DNA of 64,000 nt from contig NC_083711.1 in NCBI RefSeq assembly GCF_033118175.1, forward strand, positions 43,286,001 through 43,350,000. The letters run 5' to 3'. Position 1 is the stretch's first letter. Each line of letters opens with the position of its first letter. Below, in pieces: positions 22,061-33,734 of the stretch. The DNA is from Dama dama. Its lineage: Eukaryota > Chordata > Mammalia > Artiodactyla > Cervidae. The translations under genes and the position numbers were made by a program. A model generated the notes under the pieces. It was given only the letters and a program-made list of their open reading frames with translations. It searched no databases and was not told the origin of the DNA.

Positions 22061-22287
22061 GGGGCTTTCCGGGTAGCTCAAACAGTAAAGAATCTGCCTG
22101 CAATGAGGGAGACTTGTGTTTGATCCCTGGGTTGGGAAGATCCTCTGGAGAAAGAAATGGTAACCCACTCCAGTACTCTTGCCTGGAGAATCCCATGTAT
22201 GGAGGAGCATTGTAGGCTATAGTCCATGGGGTCCCAAAGAGTCAGACATGACTGAGTGACTTCACTCACTCACTCACTTACTCAGAC
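22061..22287 (+). mobile_element. Bov-tA SINE with (TCAC)n tail
   Basis: Sense full-length Bov-tA, starting ggggctttccgggtagctca, with box B region gtgtttgatccctggg. The tail has several TCAC units (about 22261-22280). Confidence 0.92.
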
Positions 22288-22358
22288 ATGGTGTGTGTGT
22301 GCATTTAGTTGTTAAGTCATGTCAGGCTCTTTGCGACCCTATGGACTGAAATCTCAAA
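22288..22358 (-). mobile_element. BovA fragment
   Basis: Antisense 3' terminal 70 bases of BovA (gttaagtcatgtcaggctct, ttgcgaccctatggactg) behind a TG tail, abutting the previous SINE head-to-tail. Confidence 0.8.
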
Positions 22359-22365
22359 TAGGTAG

Positions 22366-22495
22366 AAATAGTAAATATAAGTTAATTATTTTAATTAAAC
22401 ATGTAATATGCTAAATAATAAATTAAATAATTAAATATGTAATAATTTACATATGATAAATTATGATAATTTAATTTACAAAAAAAATTAAAAGT
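22366..22495. repeat. AT-rich low-complexity tract
   Basis: Almost pure A/T with many short near-palindromes such as aattaaataattaaat. No coding sense. Confidence 0.75.
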
Positions 22496-22526
22496 GGAAT
22501 TATCTAAAAGGATACATCGCCTTAAG

Positions 22527-22915
22527 CAGTGGTGTTCAAATGTAGCTTGTATCCAATACACCTGGAAAGTGAAAGTGAAGTCAAGTTCAACTCTTTGTGA
22601 CCCCATGGACTATAGCCCACCAGGCTCCTCCGTCCATGGGATTGTCCAGGCGAGAGTACTTGAGTGGGTTGCCATTTCCTTCTCCAGGGGATCTTCACGA
22701 CTCAGGGATTACAGGGATTACAGGCAGATGCTTTACCAACTGAGCCACCAGGAAGCCCATTACACCTGGAGGGCTAGTTAAAAAAAAATCCTGGGTCCTA
22801 TCTGCAGAATTTCTTATTCTTTAGTTCGTGTGTGGAAGCCAAGAATTCGCATTTCTTAAAAGTTCCCAGATAATGCTGTGCTACTGTTTCAATAACTGTA
22901 TTTTGAGAGCCATTG
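22527..22915 (+). mobile_element. MER5A (hAT-Charlie MITE), split by Bov-tA
   Basis: Non-autonomous hAT DNA transposon. It starts cagtggtgttcaaatgtagc, has the internal blocks cctggagggctagttaaaa, cctgggtcctatctgcagaa and ttcttaaaagttcccagata, and ends ttttgagagccattg. The termini cagtgg and ccattg are the expected hAT inverted ends with one decay change. The two halves are joined by deleting the SINE at 22567-22760. Confidence 0.82.
22567..22760 (-). mobile_element. Bov-tA SINE inside MER5A
   Basis: Antisense Bov-tA with duplicates tacacctgga at 22557-22566 and 22761-22770. The head contains a local tandem duplication (gggattaca twice, about 22696-22713) replacing part of the box B region. 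Confidence 0.93.
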
Positions 22916-23034
22916 CTTTAAATGATTTAAACTGAATTCCATTTTCAAAACTTTGCTTTATATACAACTTTACATGGAATATTAGCAATGGAAGAAAACA
23001 TATAATCTAGCATCATTTTGTAAACTAATATATC

Positions 23035-23112
23035 CTTTATTTTAGAAATTAGAAAACTGAGGCACAAGGGAAATAAGTGATTAATATAGATCATAATTCA
23101 GGGTACTTTACA
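23035..23112 (-). mobile_element. Probable MIR fragment
   Basis: The run tttattttagaaattagaa, actgaggcacaagggaaat and taattcagggt follows the antisense MIR order (ttttacagatgaggaaactgaggcac, then gattcaaaccc). Confidence 0.55.
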
Positions 23113-23208
23113 CTGAAAATGAATTGAAAGTTATGTGGGAAGGTTCATGTCTTTATGTGCTTCAAAAAAGAGCAAGATTTGGTAAGGGATATGAAAGGGA
23201 TTCTGTGA

Positions 23209-23337
23209 GAGAAAAAAAGAAGAAAAAGAAAAAAAGATTCAATGGACTACAGAGACTTTCTGTATCAGAAAATGCATTAGGAAATAGCAAAAAAAAAAAC
23301 CAAAAAAAAAAAAAAACAAACAAAAAAAAAAAACAAT
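23209..23337. repeat. A-rich simple repeats
   Basis: Two A-rich patches, 23209-23239 (GAAAA-type) and 23288-23337 (long A runs broken by C). Orphan poly(A)-like tracts with no adjoining element that I can recognise. Confidence 0.75.
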
Positions 23338-23397
23338 TGAAGCTGATTTGGTTCTAGTTTCTACATGTTAAAAATTGGAAGTAGTCACCTTCATCCT

Positions 23398-24043
23398 CAT
23401 ACTCAGCCACTTCAGTCGTGTTGGACTCTGTGACTCTATGGACTGTATCCCACCAGACTCCTCTGTTGATGGAATTCCCCAGGGAAGAATACTGGAATGT
23501 GTTGCCAAGCCCTCCTCCTGGGGATCTTCCCAACCCAGGGATCGAACCCACGTATCCTCCTGTTGTCCAGTCATTCAGTCATGTCCAACTCTTTAAGACC
23601 CCATGGAAGGACTTCAGTATCAGTCATTCCAATGAACATTCAGGATTGATTTCCTTTAGGATTGACTGGTTTGATCTCTCCGCAGTCCAAGGGACTCTCA
23701 AGAATCTTCTCCAGCACCAAAGTTCAAAAGCATCAATTCTGTGACCGTCAGCCTTCTTTATGGTCCAACTCTCACATCCATACATGACCTCTGGAAAAAC
23801 CATAACTGACTATATGGACCTTTGTTGGCAAAGTAACATCTCTGCTTTTTAATATGCTGTCTAGGTTGACCCTAGCTTTTCTTCCAAGGAGCAAGTGTCT
23901 TTTAATTTCATGACTGCAGTCACCATCTGCAGTGATTTTGGAGCCCAAGAAAATAAAATCTGTCACTATTTCCATTGTTTCCCCATATCCGGAGTCTCCT
24001 GCATTGCAGGAGGATTCTCTTACAGCTGAGCCACTGGAGAAGC
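23398..24043 (-). mobile_element. Bov-tA SINE interrupted by BovB
   Basis: Antisense Bov-tA in two halves: body and start of the head at 23398-23557, remainder of the head (gtctcctgcattgcaggagg to gagccactggagaagccc) at 23986-24043. A perfect 10-bp duplication ccttcatcct at 23388-23397 and 24044-24053 encloses the whole, showing that the BovB landed inside an existing SINE. Confidence 0.92.
23558..23985 (-). mobile_element. BovB nested in Bov-tA
   Basis: Antisense BovB from its 3' end (gttgtccagtcattcagtca) with an internal deletion of the catccaaccatctcatcctc region: ccccatgg jumps directly to aaggacttcagtatcagtc. It runs up to ccattgtttcccc. A 5-bp tatcc repeat at 23553-23557 and 23986-23990 may be its duplication. 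Confidence 0.9.
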
Positions 24044-24133
24044 CCTTCATCCTACAACGAGATAAAAGCTGAATAAACTGAAAATTAACAATCTTCATAC
24101 CTATTAGACAGATGAAACTGAAATGCAAATTGT

Positions 24134-25655
24134 TGCTGCTGTGTTGTTCAGTCGTTCAGTCATGTCCAACTCTTTGCAATCCCATGGACTGTAGTACTCC
24201 GGGTCTTCCCTGTCTTTCACTATCACCTGGAATTTGTGCAAACTCATGTTCATTGAGTCAGTGATGCTATCCAAAGATCTAGTCTTCTATTGTCCCCTTC
24301 TCTTCCTGCTCTCAATCTTTCCCATCATCAGGGTCTTTTCCAATGATTCAGTTCTTCAAATCATGTGGCCAAATTAGTGGGGCTTTAGCGACTGTCCTTC
24401 CAATGACTATTCAGGGTTGATTTCCTTTAGGATTGGCTGGTTTGATCTCCTTGCTGTCCAAGGACTCCCAAGAGTCTTATCCAACACCACAGTTCATAAG
24501 CATCAGTTCTTCGGTTCTCAGCCTTCTTATAGTCCAACTCTCACAACCCTACATGACTAATGAAAAACCATAGCTCTTTGACTATCTGGACCTTTGTTAG
24601 CAAAGTGATGTCTCTGCTTTTTAATACACTCTCTAGGTTTGTCATAGCTTTGCTTCCAAGGAGCAAACATATTTTAATTTTGTATCTGCAGTCAACATCC
24701 ACAGTGATTTTGGAGCCCAAGAAAATAAAACCTATCATTGTTTCCATTTTCTCACCATCTATTTGCAGTGAAGTTGCAAACTTCATGCAAATTTCATGGT
24801 TGCAGCCATGAAATTAAAAGATGCTTACTCCTTGGAAGGAAAGTTATGACCAACCTAGACAGCATGTTAAAAAGCAGAGACATTACTTTGTCAACAAAGA
24901 TCCGTCTAGTCAAGGCTATGGTTTTTCCAGTGGTCATGTATGGATGTGAGAGTTGGACTATAAAGAAAGCTGAGCGCTGAAGAATTAATGCTTTTGAAGT
25001 GTGGTGTTGGAGAAGACTCTTGAGAGTCCCTTGGACTGCAAGGAGATCCAACCAGTTCATCCTAAAGGAGATCAGTCCTGGATGTTCACTGGAAGGACTG
25101 ATGCTGAAACTGAAACTCCAATACTTTGGCCACCTCATACAAAGAGCTGACTCATTGGAAAAGACCCTGATGCTGGGAAAAACTGAGGGAAGGAGGAGAA
25201 GGGGATGACAGAGGATGAGGTGGTTGGATGGCATCACCGACTCAATGGACATGGGTTTGGTTGGACTCCAGGAGTTGGTGATGGACAGGGAGGCCTGGTG
25301 TGATGCGGTTCATGGGGTCGCAGAGTCGGACACGACTGAGTGACTGAACCGAACTGAACTGATGGGACTGGATGCCATGATTTTTGTTTTTTGAATGTTT
25401 AGTTTCAAGTCAGCTTTTTCACTGTTCTCTTTTACCTTCATTAAGAGGCTCTTTAGTTCCTCTTCACTTTCTGCCATTAGGGTGGTGCCATCTGCATATC
25501 TGAGGTTACTGATATTTCTCCTGGTGTCTTGATTCCAGTTTGTGATTCATCCAGCTCGGCATTTCATATGAGGCACTGTTAAATGAGCAGTGTGTCAATA
25601 AACAGCTTTGATGTAGTCCTTTCCCAATTTTGAGCCATTCTTTTCTTCCAGAACC
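24134..25655 (-). mobile_element. BovB interrupted by a second BovB
   Basis: Antisense BovB in two pieces, 24134-24779 and 25363-25655, that join at gtgaagt/gatggg exactly as in an uninterrupted BovB. The right piece carries the catalytic box at 25487-25498 (minus strand), which reads Y-A-D-G and is therefore inactive. Confidence 0.88.
24780..25362 (+). mobile_element. BovB nested inside BovB
   Basis: Sense 5'-truncated BovB from about aaatttcatggttgcagcca to the 3' end (gaaccgaactgaact). It is less diverged than its host: the residues TLSTKIRLVKAMVFPVVMYG and WCWRRLLRVPWTARRSNQF remain in frame at 24870-25080. A 10-bp inverted repeat with a 6-base spacer (24790-24815) marks its left edge. 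Confidence 0.88.
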
Positions 25656-26039
25656 TGACAGGCAAATACATAAAATCACTGCTGAGATCAGCCAACTTGG
25701 ACGTAGGCTGACTGGAACAGTCCAATGATGAGGATTGTAGACTAGCATGAGAGTGAGAAATTTCTGCAGTTTCCCATCTTAGGAGGTTCCCACACTTTCA
25801 TGGATTTATTTCAGTGAACCCCACCAGGTTTTCAAGAAAAAGAGCCAAGAAGAATCAGAGGCAGAAGTTTGGAAACAGTAACCATCAAAGAATATGCTCC
25901 CAGCATACTTTCCACACCAAAAGCATACTCTCTATTGTGAAGTATTTTATAAGAGCCTTATCTGGCATATACTAAAGGGCAATTAATTATTCTGCCTACT
26001 ATGTTGATAATACTAACAGTACCAATTCCTGGGGAAAAT
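25656..26039. other. Intergenic stretch
   Basis: No feature recognised. Confidence 0.45.
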
Positions 26040-26284
26040 ATGGAGTAAGGAAATGTAAAATGGTTCAGCCACTTTGGTAGACAGTTTGGTAGTTGCTTAA
26101 AAAATTCAACAGTCTTATAACCATGTTCCTAGACATTCACTTATAACATTTGAAAACATGTCCACACAGAAATGTATGTTCTACATAGGAATGAATATAG
26201 AAGCTTTATCCCTAAACAACATAAGTAAAGCAAACCAGATGCCCTTCAATAAGAAAAAGAAGAAACATAATGTGATACATCCAT

Positions 26285-26890
26285 TTGTTGTTCTGTCACT
26301 AAGTTGTGTCCGATTCTTTGTGACCCCATGGACTATAGCATGCTTCCCTGTCCGTCACCATCTCTCTGAATTTGTTCAAATCCATGTCCATTGATTTGGT
26401 GATGCTATCTAACTATCTCATCCTCTGTCACTTCTTTTTCTGCCCTCAATCTCTCCCAATTTCAGGATCTTTTCCAATCAATGCATCACGTGGCCAAAGT
26501 ACTGTAGTTCAGCTTCAGCTTCTGTCATTCCATTGAATAATCAGGATTGATTTCCTTTAGGACTGACTGGTTTGATGTCCTTGCAGTCCAAGGGACTCTC
26601 AAGAGTCTCCTTCAGCACCACAATTCAAAAGCTTCCATTTTTCAGAGGTTAGCTTTCTTTAGAGTCCAACTCTCACATCCATACATGAGTACTAGAAAAA
26701 CCATAGCTTTGATTGTATGGACCTTTGTTGGCAAAGCAATGTCTCTGCTTAAATATGCTGTCTAGGTTTGTCATAGCTTTCCTTCTGAGGAGCAAGCGTG
26801 TTTTAATTTTGTGGCTGCAGTCACCCTCCACAGTGATCTTAGAAGCCAAGGAAATAAAATCTGTCACTGCTTCTACTGTTTCCTCTTCAG
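26285..26890 (-). mobile_element. BovB with 9-bp TSD, inside L1
   Basis: Antisense BovB 3' fragment. The perfect duplication tacatccat lies at 26276-26284 and 26891-26899 and matches the L1 target text. The 5' end is truncated after gtcactgcttctactgtttc. Confidence 0.93.
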
Positions 26891-27194
26891 TACATCCATA
26901 CAATAGTATATTATTCAGCATTGAAAAATGAGCTATCAAGTCAAGGAAAGACATAGATAGATACACCTAAATACATATTTCAAAGTTTAAAAGGCTGTCA
27001 AAAAAATCTATATACTAAAAGATTCCAATTATGTGATATTATGGGAAAGGCATAGCTGTAGAGATAATTAACAAGTGTGGTTTCTGCAGACCCTGGATAA
27101 GATGCAAGGGAATTCTTATGTGGTGAAACTATTCTGTATGATACTATAAAGAAGGATACATGACATTATGCATTAGTCAAAACCCATGGAACTT

Positions 27195-27405
27195 AACTGC
27201 TTCCCTTGTGGCTCAGCAGTAAAGAATCCACCTGCAATTGAGAAGATGCAGGAGACGTGGGTTCCATCCTTGGGTCAGGAAGATCTCCTGGAGAAGGAAG
27301 TGGCAACCCACTCCAGTATTCTTGCCAGGAAAATCTTATGGACAGAGGAGCCTGGAAGGGTACATTTTCTTGAATCACAAGCATTCAGACATGACCGAGC
27401 ACACA
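27195..27405 (+). mobile_element. Bov-tA SINE inside L1
   Basis: Sense Bov-tA with duplicates catggaactt at 27185-27194 and 27406-27415. The head carries a small extra segment (gagaagatgcaggagacgtg) near the anticodon-arm region. Confidence 0.93.
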
Positions 27406-27664
27406 CATGGAACTTTGCAGGATATACCTTAATGTATGTAAATTAAATATCCTTTAAGGGGTAGAAGATCACAGGATGGTCTTCAGAATGTGACTGAATA
27501 AGCTAGCTGTATTATAAAAGCATGAAACAATCTCACCAAAGAGGATATGGGAAAAGATAGAGCCCTAGAGAAACTTTGGAAATGATTGGAATCTGTAAGA
27601 TTGAATACAAAGAAGCTGAAGATAAGCTTTATACCATGATTAAAAAGGTTGTTTCTAGGGGTAC

Positions 27665-27868
27665 TGTCCTGTCTGACTCTTTTGCAACCCCATGGACTAT
27701 AGCCCGCCAGGTTTCTCTGCCTGTGAGATTTTTCAGGCAAGAATACGGGCGTAGGTTGTCATTTCCTCCTGCAGGGGTTCTTCTTGACTCGAGGACTGAG
27801 CCCACATCTCCTATGTCCCCTGCATTGCAGGTGGATTCTTTACCACTGAGCCATTGGCGAAGCCTTCC
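27665..27868 (-). mobile_element. Bov-tA SINE (first of an adjacent pair)
   Basis: Antisense Bov-tA between aggggtac (27657-27664) and agggtac (27869-27875), an imperfect duplication. The head contains the variant cacatctcctatgtcccctg. Confidence 0.88.
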
Positions 27869-27875
27869 AGGGTAC

Positions 27876-28105
27876 ACATGCATGCATGCCTAGTCGCTTC
27901 ATTTGTGTCGGACACTTTGCAACTCCATGGACTGTAGCACACCAGCCTCCTCTGTTTATGGGATTCTTCAGATAAGAATACTGGATTGGGTTGCCATTTC
28001 CTCCTCCAGGGTATCTTCCCTACCCCGTGATCAAATTCATGTCTCTTCTGTCTCCTGCATTGGCAGGCAGGTTCTTTACCACTAGCACCACCTGGAAGCC
28101 CTTGC
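27876..28105 (-). mobile_element. Bov-tA SINE (second of the pair)
   Basis: Antisense Bov-tA with a CATG-rich tail on the left. It is followed by aggggtag (28106-28113), a third near-copy of the same target motif, which suggests repeated use of one insertion site. Confidence 0.88.
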
Positions 28106-29385
28106 AGGGGTAGTAAGTTAAAAATTCTGTTGCTACCGTACATGTATACTGAAAACGAACAGCTAGGTAAGTGGATGGCAGATTGTGGGAGCCAGGTTTC
28201 TCACAGTTTGATTGAGTTTGCAAACCAACAAGGGGATGGGGCTAAAATGATTTGTGGCATCATGGGTTATAGTTGGAGATTCTATGAACTCACAGTTAGC
28301 TTAACATAGATACACATATATACATATAAAATACTTAAAGAAATATGTATATGTACAGATATATTTCCTTGCTGTGCCAACTAAGAGAACCTCGAAATAT
28401 TAGCGACATCCAGTAGCAATGTGGATATCCACACACATATCTTGGTTTTTATTACTATTCAAAAAAGGACCCAGAGCTTTCAGAGAATTATCTAAATCTA
28501 GAACTGAGACAGGATCTTTGCAACAGGAACCTCATGTGGCCAGAAATTAAGAAAATGCTCTATAAGGAAAAAAAGATCCCTATATTTATGGGATTATTTC
28601 AAAGAGAAATAAGGGTCAACCAGAGGTCCCAGTGGCCAAAGCTGGAACAGTTTAAGCAATAAGATAATAGTGTTGGATTATAACTCAACGTATAAGACCA
28701 GTATACTGGTCTGAGTTCATATAAATATGAATAATTCAAATAATCTGATAAATAAATAACTGGAAAAACAAATCTGTTAGAAAAATTTCATTTAATTTAT
28801 GTAGATTCTTCCCCCTCAAGGAGGAGATTCATGTATCCCACTCTTGAAGTGTAAGCTCTGTGTAGTGACTTCCTTCCAAAGAGTACAGTATGAAAATATG
28901 AAAAGGCAATGAGTAACTTTGCAGTGGCAAATATCACTACCAGGTGATCAAGGGCAGTATCAACAGTGATAAATCATGCTGATAGTATGTCTCAATATAA
29001 TGTGACAAAAATACTTTATAGTTGCGGTCTTCTCCCCAATAAATCATAAATTCAATCTGACCATGAGAAAAACATAAAAAAAATTCCAGTAGAGGGGATC
29101 CTGCAAAATCACATTCAAAAAGAGGAAAGTCTGAGGAACTGTCACAACCAAGAAAAACCTAAGGGGACCCAAGTAAATGTAATGTGATGCCTTAGGTAAA
29201 AGCTCATGTAATCTGAATGAAGTAGGTAATAGTAGTGTAGCAATATTGGTTCATTAATTATAACAAACATACATACTAACAAACATACATAGTAACATTA
29301 ATGTCGTACATAAATTCAGTGAGGGGGTGTGTGTACCGTCTTCTCATATTTTCAATAATTTTAAAAGTGCTTAAAATAAAGCATA

Positions 29386-31219
29386 TTAAAATATTTACTA
29401 AATAGTTACATTAATAAATAGATTTTTATCTGAAAAGTCTTATTATCCTTGCAGTTTAAATCAAAATCAAAATCTTGCTGTTTTCCTAGACACCTGTCAT
29501 AAATGACAGCAAAACTTACACTCAGATTCTTTAATGCATCTTTAAATTCTCTTGTGTTCAGAAATGAATGGTTAATGGCTTTGCATTGTGTGTCTGTGTG
29601 TTTTTAAATCTCTTTTTCTTTCATACCCAAGTCCTCTAACCCTTTTAGAAGCTAAATTTTGTCGTTTTAATATGACGGTAATTGCTGTATGCTATTCTAC
29701 TCAGTATCCAAGGGTATTGCCTTGGGGGAAAAAGAAGAGATAAGTGCTCTATTGAGTTTAAATAGATTTGCTCTGCAGATATGCCAAAGTACATTTTATT
29801 ATTTTTTGAAAACCTCTGTAAAATGAATCTGAATCTATTTCAATTGCTTCATGTTATTGATGGTAGAACTTTTGAATGAGATTTTTTTTTTTCTCTTTCT
29901 TTTTTGGTCCTAGATAAAAAATCTGAGAAAAAACAAATAACTTTTCGGTAAAACTATTAATATAAACCTGTTGTCTGTGATTTTACTGCAGAGTTTCTTT
30001 AACTAGACAACTCTGCATTCATTTCCCAGGAACAAATTGTGAAATCCACAGAACAGTTTATGGTAACCTGTAGCATCTGTTTTTTTCTAAAGAAGTAATC
30101 TACATATTTTAAGGGTGAGTACATGTGTTGCAATCATTCAAATTTTTTAATATATTATCCCAATTACATCAATAGAACAGGTATATTTTATTAGATTTAA
30201 TGGTTGAAAATAGTATGAAGTAATAGAATATACTTCTTCCCTTTTTTAAGTTGGTTAATACTGTTGGAAATGTCTAATTCAAAGCTTTCAAATTTAATTA
30301 CAAGATACTTTCATCTAATAAAATCTTTAAAATGCATAAATAGTGAAACTGTTCAGGTTGAAAGGGAGTGAAGGAGGTGGAAAAGAAAAGTCCTTTATCT
30401 TGGTTGCTAACTCCTCCATCTCTACCATCACAGAATCTTGTAAATTTTGGAACATGGTCTGAAAATTAAATGACACAGATCCAAGTACCTTCATTTATCA
30501 GCATGCTTTTTAAAGGAATCCTTTTGAAGAAAAGTGCAAGTCTGAAGGGTAGAAGAAATTACAAGATATTGAGAGACTTATTGATGTTTCATATTGAATG
30601 GCAGAACTAAGCTTGATAAATATTCAAAAATATTCAGAGAGAATAGAGACCTTGAGTCCATGACTGCTTCTCTTTCCACTACACCACACATCTTCAATCA
30701 TCATTATGATCATGAAGGAGAAAAACTAAATAGTTATTTAAAATATATGACTTAATTTAAAGAAATTGGATTGCCTAGATAAATTTGGGGATGTAGTTCT
30801 CCAATTCATAACCACAAGTTGTTCAGTTACTTCATTTAAAATTTTCCCAAATCACAGCTGATATCACAATGCCTTTGTTGTTTCACTCAATCTCAGTACC
30901 ACCTATGCTATTATTTAGTTTTGTTCTTAACAGCAGTAACTTGCATCAGTAAAGGTTTACATTTCAATAAATTTATTTTCAAAGAAACATGTACTTAATA
31001 ATACCAGTTGTCTTTAATAGAAGTTAACTGTCAAAATAAAATCATTGGAATTCAAGAAAATTCTCTCTAGAAACTGTTATGTGCCAAAAGCTGCTCTTGC
31101 TTTGTTAAAAAAAAAAAAAAAAGATTCATCTTATTTAAGACATTGTAATGCAACTTAGAACAAAACTGAGACTTCTTTTTGGAAAGTTGGGAAAGAAAAT
31201 TAGTGTTGTTACAGTTATT
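29386..31219. other. Repeat-poor AT-rich stretch
   Basis: About 1.8 kb with no SINE, BovB or recognised L1. T-rich patch at 29881-29905 and an A-run at 31108-31123. No open frame of interest. Confidence 0.45.
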
Positions 31220-31424
31220 GGGCTTCCCTGGTGGTTCAGTGGTAAAGAATCTGCCTGCCAATGCAGGAGATGTGAGTTTGATCCCTGGGTTGGGAAGATG
31301 CCCCAGAGTAGGAAAGGACCACCTCCTTCAATATTCTTGCCTGGTAAATCTAATGGGCAGAGGAAGCTACAATCCGTGGGGTTGTAAAAGAGTCCGACTT
31401 GACTCAGCAACTAAACAACAACAA
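31220..31424 (+). mobile_element. Bov-tA SINE
   Basis: Sense full-length Bov-tA. The head starts gggcttccctggtggttcag, box B is in gagtttgatccctgggt, and the tail is ACAACAACA-type. Confidence 0.93.
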
Positions 31425-31736
31425 TTAGAATCGTTAAGTGACTCCATAATAATTTCCATCAGCCTCCTAAAAGCCTACCATATAAACATGTGATGCAAAT
31501 AAAAAGTGTGTTAGCTATGCAAATCCAGTCTCAATTTATTGGCAATTCTCTTCCACCTAAATTGTGACTTCTATGTCCCTCCTGATATGAAATAAGGACC
31601 AGTCACTGTGCAGGACAAGAGACTGTACAGGAGAATCAGAGACCCACTGGAACTGAAGGCCAAGTGGACAGCCAGAGGTAACAGATTCCTCAGAGGCAAC
31701 GAGGCCGCAGAAATCCGCATGCTCTTCCTCCACACT
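31425..31736. other. Unassigned sequence
   Basis: The segment 31590-31735 is richer in GC (gaggccgcagaaatccgcat) than its surroundings but has no open frame or recognised family. Confidence 0.4.
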
Positions 31737-31744
31737 GAATACTT

Positions 31745-32140
31745 CAGTTCAGTTCAGTCGCTCAGTCATGTCTGACTCTGCGATCCCATGGACTGCAGCT
31801 CGCCAGGCCTCCCTGTCCATCACCAACTCCCAGAGTTTACCCAAACTTATATCCATTGAGTAGGTGATGCCATCCAACCATCTCATCCCCTTCTCCTGCC
31901 TTCAATCTTTCCCAGCATCAGGGTCTTTTCAAATGAGTCAGTTCTTCGCATCAGTTGGCCAAAGTATTGGAATTTCAGCTTCAGTAACAGTTCTTCCAGT
32001 GAATATTCAGGACTGATTTCCTTTAGGATGGACTGGTTGGGTCTGCTTGTAGTCCAAGGGACTCTCAGGAGTCTTCTCCAACACCACAGTTCAAAAGCAT
32101 CAATTCTTCAGTGCTCCGCTTTCTTTATAGGTATAAACCG
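31745..32140 (-). mobile_element. BovB 3' fragment with 8-bp TSD
   Basis: Antisense BovB with the characteristic (cagtt)n-like 3' tail (ttcagttcagttcagtcgct). Duplicates gaatactt at 31737-31744 and 32141-32148. It is 5'-truncated after ctccgctttctttatag. Confidence 0.93.
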
Positions 32141-32341
32141 GAATACTTTAGGTTATGTAAAAAGGATCCTGAATCATAATATGATTCTAAATAAAGAGAA
32201 ATCCTCTGAGATGTGCTGTTCTTTCACCTAGGTCATGTAAGTGCTAAAACTTGGAACATTATATAAAATAAAAATATGCTTTTGGGCACTTAATTTTCAA
32301 GCATGTAATTTATAGTCTTGTGTGTTTTTAGAGAAGAGATT

Positions 32342-32545
32342 CTGCATGCTAAATCACTCAGTCATGTCCAACTCTTTGTGACCCCACAGGCTGTAGCCTG
32401 CCAGGCTCCTCAGTCCATGATATTCTCTAGGCAAGAATACTGGAGTGGGTTGCCATGCCCTCTTCTAGGGGATCTTCCCAACCCAGGGATCAAACCTGGA
32501 TCTCCTGCATTGCAGGCAGATTCTTTACCACTGAGCCACTAGGGT
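32342..32545 (-). mobile_element. Bov-tA SINE
   Basis: Antisense full-length Bov-tA with short duplicates agagatt at 32335-32341 and 32546-32552. Confidence 0.92.
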
Positions 32546-32552
32546 AGAGATT

Positions 32553-33734
32553 ATCTACATGTAATTTTCTAAGTTTAATAGATTCACTCATTTAATAGTA
32601 TTTTGGCCAACTGCTAGAAGCCAAACCTCCTCCTTCAGGTTAGAGATAGAAAACGAAATAAAGCAAATAGATGAGGTCCTGTCTATTGAACAAAGAACAT
32701 TTTTCTTTGTATGGCAGTGTACAAATCCCATGGAAGGATCTCCAGTACTAGTTTTTTTGTGTGTGTGAAAAAACAAATCAAGGCATACTACCTTAAGCCA
32801 AGAAATCAAGAAATATTTGTGGAGTTGCACTATGTCTACAGTAGCATCCAAGGAACTATAAATTTTTTCTTATTTGATGGGAAAACACTAACTTCATAGA
32901 CTACATTATTTGGTTCTCAAACATTGCTTTTTCTCTTTTTCAGTTGGTTACTTCTTTCCTTCTCTCTCTCTCCACTTTCCTCCCTCCTTCAATCCACTGC
33001 CCTCTTTCTTTCTGGGATGATTTCTGCAGTTCCTTTGAAATTATTACCCTTAGGAACCTTATTTAGGGAAATACTAACACAAAAGAAAAACAAAGTGGAA
33101 AAATTGCTCTTATTCATTTCTTATAATGATATTTTATAGATGGTAAATTTCCATGAAATGCATTTTTTGTATTAGCTCATCACAGGTCAAATTTCACTTG
33201 AATATAATTAGTATTTGTAAACAATGTTTAATCTAATTTCTGAGTCAGACATTAGCAATGGATCATTCTTTTTCTGCTTTATACATCAATAAGCTCACTT
33301 TTTGCTTCCAACACAGTTGAAAACCAGTTTTTACTTTCTGTTCTTAATAACATGTGCCTTTCTTGTTCAGGAATCTGAAAGACTGCACAGTGCCAAATAC
33401 CAAGAGCTATATTACAGTGTACAGAATGATCTTTATTTTTTTCATCCTTTGGAAATGAAGCCACACAAAAACTCAGTGGGGTAGTCCTCTGCATACCCAG
33501 TGTGCTGCAATCCTAGAGGACTCTTATTTACAGTAACTGATGAAAGACTGAAAAGTGGATCTTGCTGAGATCAACTCCTTCTGTGCTCACCTGATTGACT
33601 AATTATGTGTTCGGCTTAACTGCTCAATAATAAAACCAAATAGATGCCATTACACATATTGTAATTTCTGATTAGTAATTTTCACCAAAAAAATCAGAAA
33701 ATAATTTTCCTTTTCTAAAGCTTTGTATGCTTCA
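32553..33734. other. Intergenic stretch
   Basis: No interspersed repeat recognised. TC-rich patch at 32953-32985. Frames of 60-87 codons on both strands (32588-32851, 33279-33494) look random. A block at 33340-33480 is more GC-balanced but shows no motif. Confidence 0.45.

Larger units (their letters stand above)
26040..29385 (+). mobile_element. Old sense L1 broken by four insertions
   Basis: Sense L1 pieces in order: 26040-26284 (gtaaaatggttcagccactt, agacagtttggtagttgctt, the ORF2 end), 26891-27194 (tacatccatacaatagtata, aggatacatgacattatgca), 27416-27656, and 28113-29385 (3' UTR landmarks aaagtctgaggaactgtcac, caatattggttcattaatta, ending ttaaaataaagc). Between them lie one BovB and three Bov-tA copies. 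A 16-bp tandem duplication (aacaaacatacatact) sits at 29262-29292. I treat this as one element, but two adjacent old L1s are possible. Confidence 0.65.
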
